NCBI GenBank assembly: GCA_021775415.1
Contig: JAJFHV010000021.1
Location: forward strand, 124,001-188,000
Reading direction: 5' to 3'
Length of the DNA stretch: 64,000 nt
Source: Hyphomicrobiales bacterium
GTDB lineage: Bacteria; Pseudomonadota; Alphaproteobacteria; Rhizobiales; Rhizobiaceae
Under the pieces are notes generated by a model. It was given only the letters and a program-made list of their open reading frames with translations. It had not been told where the DNA came from and did not search any database. Made by a program: the position numbers and the translations under genes. Below are positions 62,565 to 64,000 of the stretch, piece after piece. Position 1 is the first letter of the stretch. The number at the start of each line of letters is the position of its first letter.

Positions 62565-63290
62565 ATGAGAATAATTCCTACAGCCATGATGTCCGTCGGT
62601 GTTGTACTGTCCGGCGCTGCCTATGCTTCGGCGGAAACGCAAGTGGCGCTGGAGCTTGTGCTTGCAGTAGATGCTTCCGCTAGTGTGAACGAAAAAGAGT
62701 ATGAGCTGCAGGTCTTCGGCTACGTTCACGCTTTCCAGGATCCGGAAGTAGTTGCCGCGATCAATGCTCTCGGCCCCGCCGGTATTGCCGTCACCTATGT
62801 GGAGTGGAGTTCACGGTTTGGGCAGGTCCAATCGGTTGGCTGGACGCATGTGTATGATGATGTGAGTGCCAATTTATTTGCCAGTTCCATTTTGCAAAAC
62901 ACGAAGAAACTACAGGCATCCGGCACCGCCATTGGTGAGGCAATACTGTATTCGGTCGATTTGTTTCCGGCCAACGGATTTTCAGGAGAGCGAAAGATCA
63001 TCGATGTCTCTGCGGATGATCGTTACAATGCGGGCTCCACCCCGTCTTATGCTCGCGGTATAGCGGTCAGGAACCAGATAACAGTCAATGGGTTAGCGGT
63101 TGATCCTACCGGAGTACTCACGACCTATTTTCGCGACAATGTTATCGGGGGAGTGGGCGCCTTTGTGCTCACCGCCAATTCGTTTGACGATTTTGCGGCT
63201 GCCATAAAAAGGAAGCTGTTACGTGAACTCGGCGGGCAGGGCGCTATAGCCCATATGCCCGCCGGTAATTTGGTTCAAGTTGCCAACTAG
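62565..63290 (+). CDS. DUF1194 von Willebrand-A-like secreted protein
   Basis: 241 residues, signal peptide ending AYASAE. The mature domain is vWA-like: VALELVLAVDASASVNEKEYELQ holds the MIDAS motif DASAS, then GIAVTYVEWSS, LQASGTAIGEAILYSVDLF and RKIIDVSADDRYNAG. DUF1194 is common in alphaproteobacteria and of unknown function. The C-terminus (FDDFAAAIKRKLLRELGG) is characteristic. It is not in an operon with the regulator upstream, from which it is 109 bases away. Confidence 0.88.
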   Translation: MRIIPTAMMSVGVVLSGAAYASAETQVALELVLAVDASASVNEKEYELQVFGYVHAFQDPEVVAAINALGPAGIAVTYVEWSSRFGQVQSVGWTHVYDDVSANLFASSILQNTKKLQASGTAIGEAILYSVDLFPANGFSGERKIIDVSADDRYNAGSTPSYARGIAVRNQITVNGLAVDPTGVLTTYFRDNVIGGVGAFVLTANSFDDFAAAIKRKLLRELGGQGAIAHMPAGNLVQVAN

Positions 63291-63308
63291 CAGGCAACCC
63301 ATACCTGA

Positions 63309-64000
63309 TTATGCAGCTCCAGCGCTTCTGCGATACATGCCCTGAGCGATCCGGTCGATAACCATTGCGCAGAACAGAATTGCCAGTCCGCCGAGCAGAC
63401 CTTGACCCTTGGCTGCATATTGCAGCGCTTCAAGGATTAGCGCTCCAAGACCTTCCGCACCGATCAACGATGCAATCACCACCATCGACAGGGACATCAG
63501 GATTGTCTGGTTGATTCCGGTCATGATGGACGGCATCGCCAGTGGGATTTCGACATTGCGCAGCAATTGCCATTTGGAACACCCAAAGGCGACAGCTGCT
63601 TCCTTCGTGGCTTCCGGTACGCCACGCATCCCCAGTGCAGTCAGCCGGATTACAGGCGGCATGGCGAAGATGATGGTCGCCAGAACGCCCGGCGGCTTGC
63701 CGGTACCGAAGAATGCAATAATCGGGATGAGGTAAACGAACGCTGGCATCGTCTGCATGAAGTCCAGGACCGGCTCCGCGAAAGCGTAGGCGCGTTTAGA
63801 TTTGCCAAACCATATGCCGAACGGAATGCCGAACAGAATGCACAAGAATGCGCCTGCTCCAATCAGAGCGACAGTGATCATGGAAATTTCCCAAAGCCCC
63901 ATAAATGCCAGATAAAGCAGGGAGGCGGCGGTGAATATTGCGACCCGGATGCCGGCCAATCTGAATGCCATCACAGTGATCACCACCATGACCACCGGCC
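63309..64000 (-). CDS. glycine betaine/proline/choline-type ABC transporter permease (5' end outside window)
   Basis: The open frame continues past the window edge, so only the C-terminal 230 residues or so are seen. There are several membrane helices, the substrate-translocation LTALGMRGVPEATKEAAVAFGCSKWQLLRNVEIPLAMPSIMTGINQTILMSLSMVVIASLIGAEGLG region (EAA loop) and LDFMQTMPAFVYLIPIIAFFGTG. These match ProW/ChoW-like permeases for quaternary amines. The ATPase and binding protein genes should lie to the right. Confidence 0.9.
   Translation of the reverse strand, partial: PVVMVVITVMAFRLAGIRVAIFTAASLLYLAFMGLWEISMITVALIGAGAFLCILFGIPFGIWFGKSKRAYAFAEPVLDFMQTMPAFVYLIPIIAFFGTGKPPGVLATIIFAMPPVIRLTALGMRGVPEATKEAAVAFGCSKWQLLRNVEIPLAMPSIMTGINQTILMSLSMVVIASLIGAEGLGALILEALQYAAKGQGLLGGLAILFCAMVIDRIAQGMYRRSAGAA

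Noticed and set aside
1-64000. tRNA, rRNA, tmRNA, prophage or replication-origin signals
   Set aside because: No cloverleaf, T-loop consensus in an intergenic region, integrase, phage structural gene or iteron set was seen on either strand.

Overview
The window looks like an alphaproteobacterial chromosome, most likely a member of the Hyphomicrobiales (Rhizobiales) or a close relative. Base composition is near 50% GC by eye. Supporting signs are a complete-looking Tad/Cpa pilus locus, a PCu(A)C copper chaperone, a DUF1194 protein, a fused 5-oxoprolinase, EttA, beta-barrel proteins of the kind common in alphaproteobacteria, and clustered GANTC (CcrM-type) sites. The species cannot be named from this evidence. 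No rRNA, tRNA, CRISPR array, prophage or complete insertion sequence was seen. The genes at both ends run off the window.

Region by region. (1) Positions 1-11.2 kb hold part of a cobalamin cluster. It contains a CbiG-CobJ fusion, CobM, CobK, CbiD, CobA, CobB, the threonine-phosphate decarboxylase, CbiB, an alpha-ribazole-phosphatase-like enzyme, CobS and CobT. CbiD and CbiG point to the early-cobalt-insertion type of corrin pathway. The remaining steps (CobI, CobH, CobL, cobalt insertion, CobO, CobQ, CobP) are not here and probably lie left of the window. (2) Positions 12.3-26.8 kb hold a Tad pilus locus on the minus strand: CpaB, CpaC, a short lipoprotein in the CpaD position, CpaE, CpaF, TadB, TadC and TadD, then a TadG-like von Willebrand protein further on. 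Between tadD and tadG lies a five-gene operon (15.4-17.9 kb) of secreted proteins. Three are diverged paralogues with an N-terminal and a C-terminal cysteine, and one resembles the first domain of a pilus chaperone. No usher is present. This is the best candidate for an undescribed system. (3) Positions 27-37 kb hold single housekeeping or metabolic genes: TerC, a metallo-hydrolase, PhzF with an ArsR regulator, a lipase, a TerB-like protein, EttA, a RelBE-type toxin-antitoxin pair inserted at the start of an SDR gene, DUF898 and an M48 protease. (4) Positions 37.4-51.9 kb hold a large repeat-rich surface protein that looks cut short at its 3' end, several redox and detoxification genes, DUF3095, a PaaK-like ligase, an ArsR-methyltransferase fusion and a cold-shock gene. 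(5) Positions 51.9-58 kb are accessory in character: a structured GC-rich segment, small secreted or membrane proteins, a two-barrel outer-membrane protein, two tandem ATP-grasp enzymes and three copies of a double-hairpin intergenic repeat, with a fourth, decayed copy at 27.8 kb. (6) Positions 58-64 kb hold a 1246-residue 5-oxoprolinase with a divergent MarR-like regulator, a DUF1194 protein and an osmolyte-type ABC permease cut by the window edge.

Starts were chosen by ribosome-binding sites, overlap with the upstream stop codon, and where the recognisable domain begins. Function calls rest on motifs read from translations. No database search was possible.
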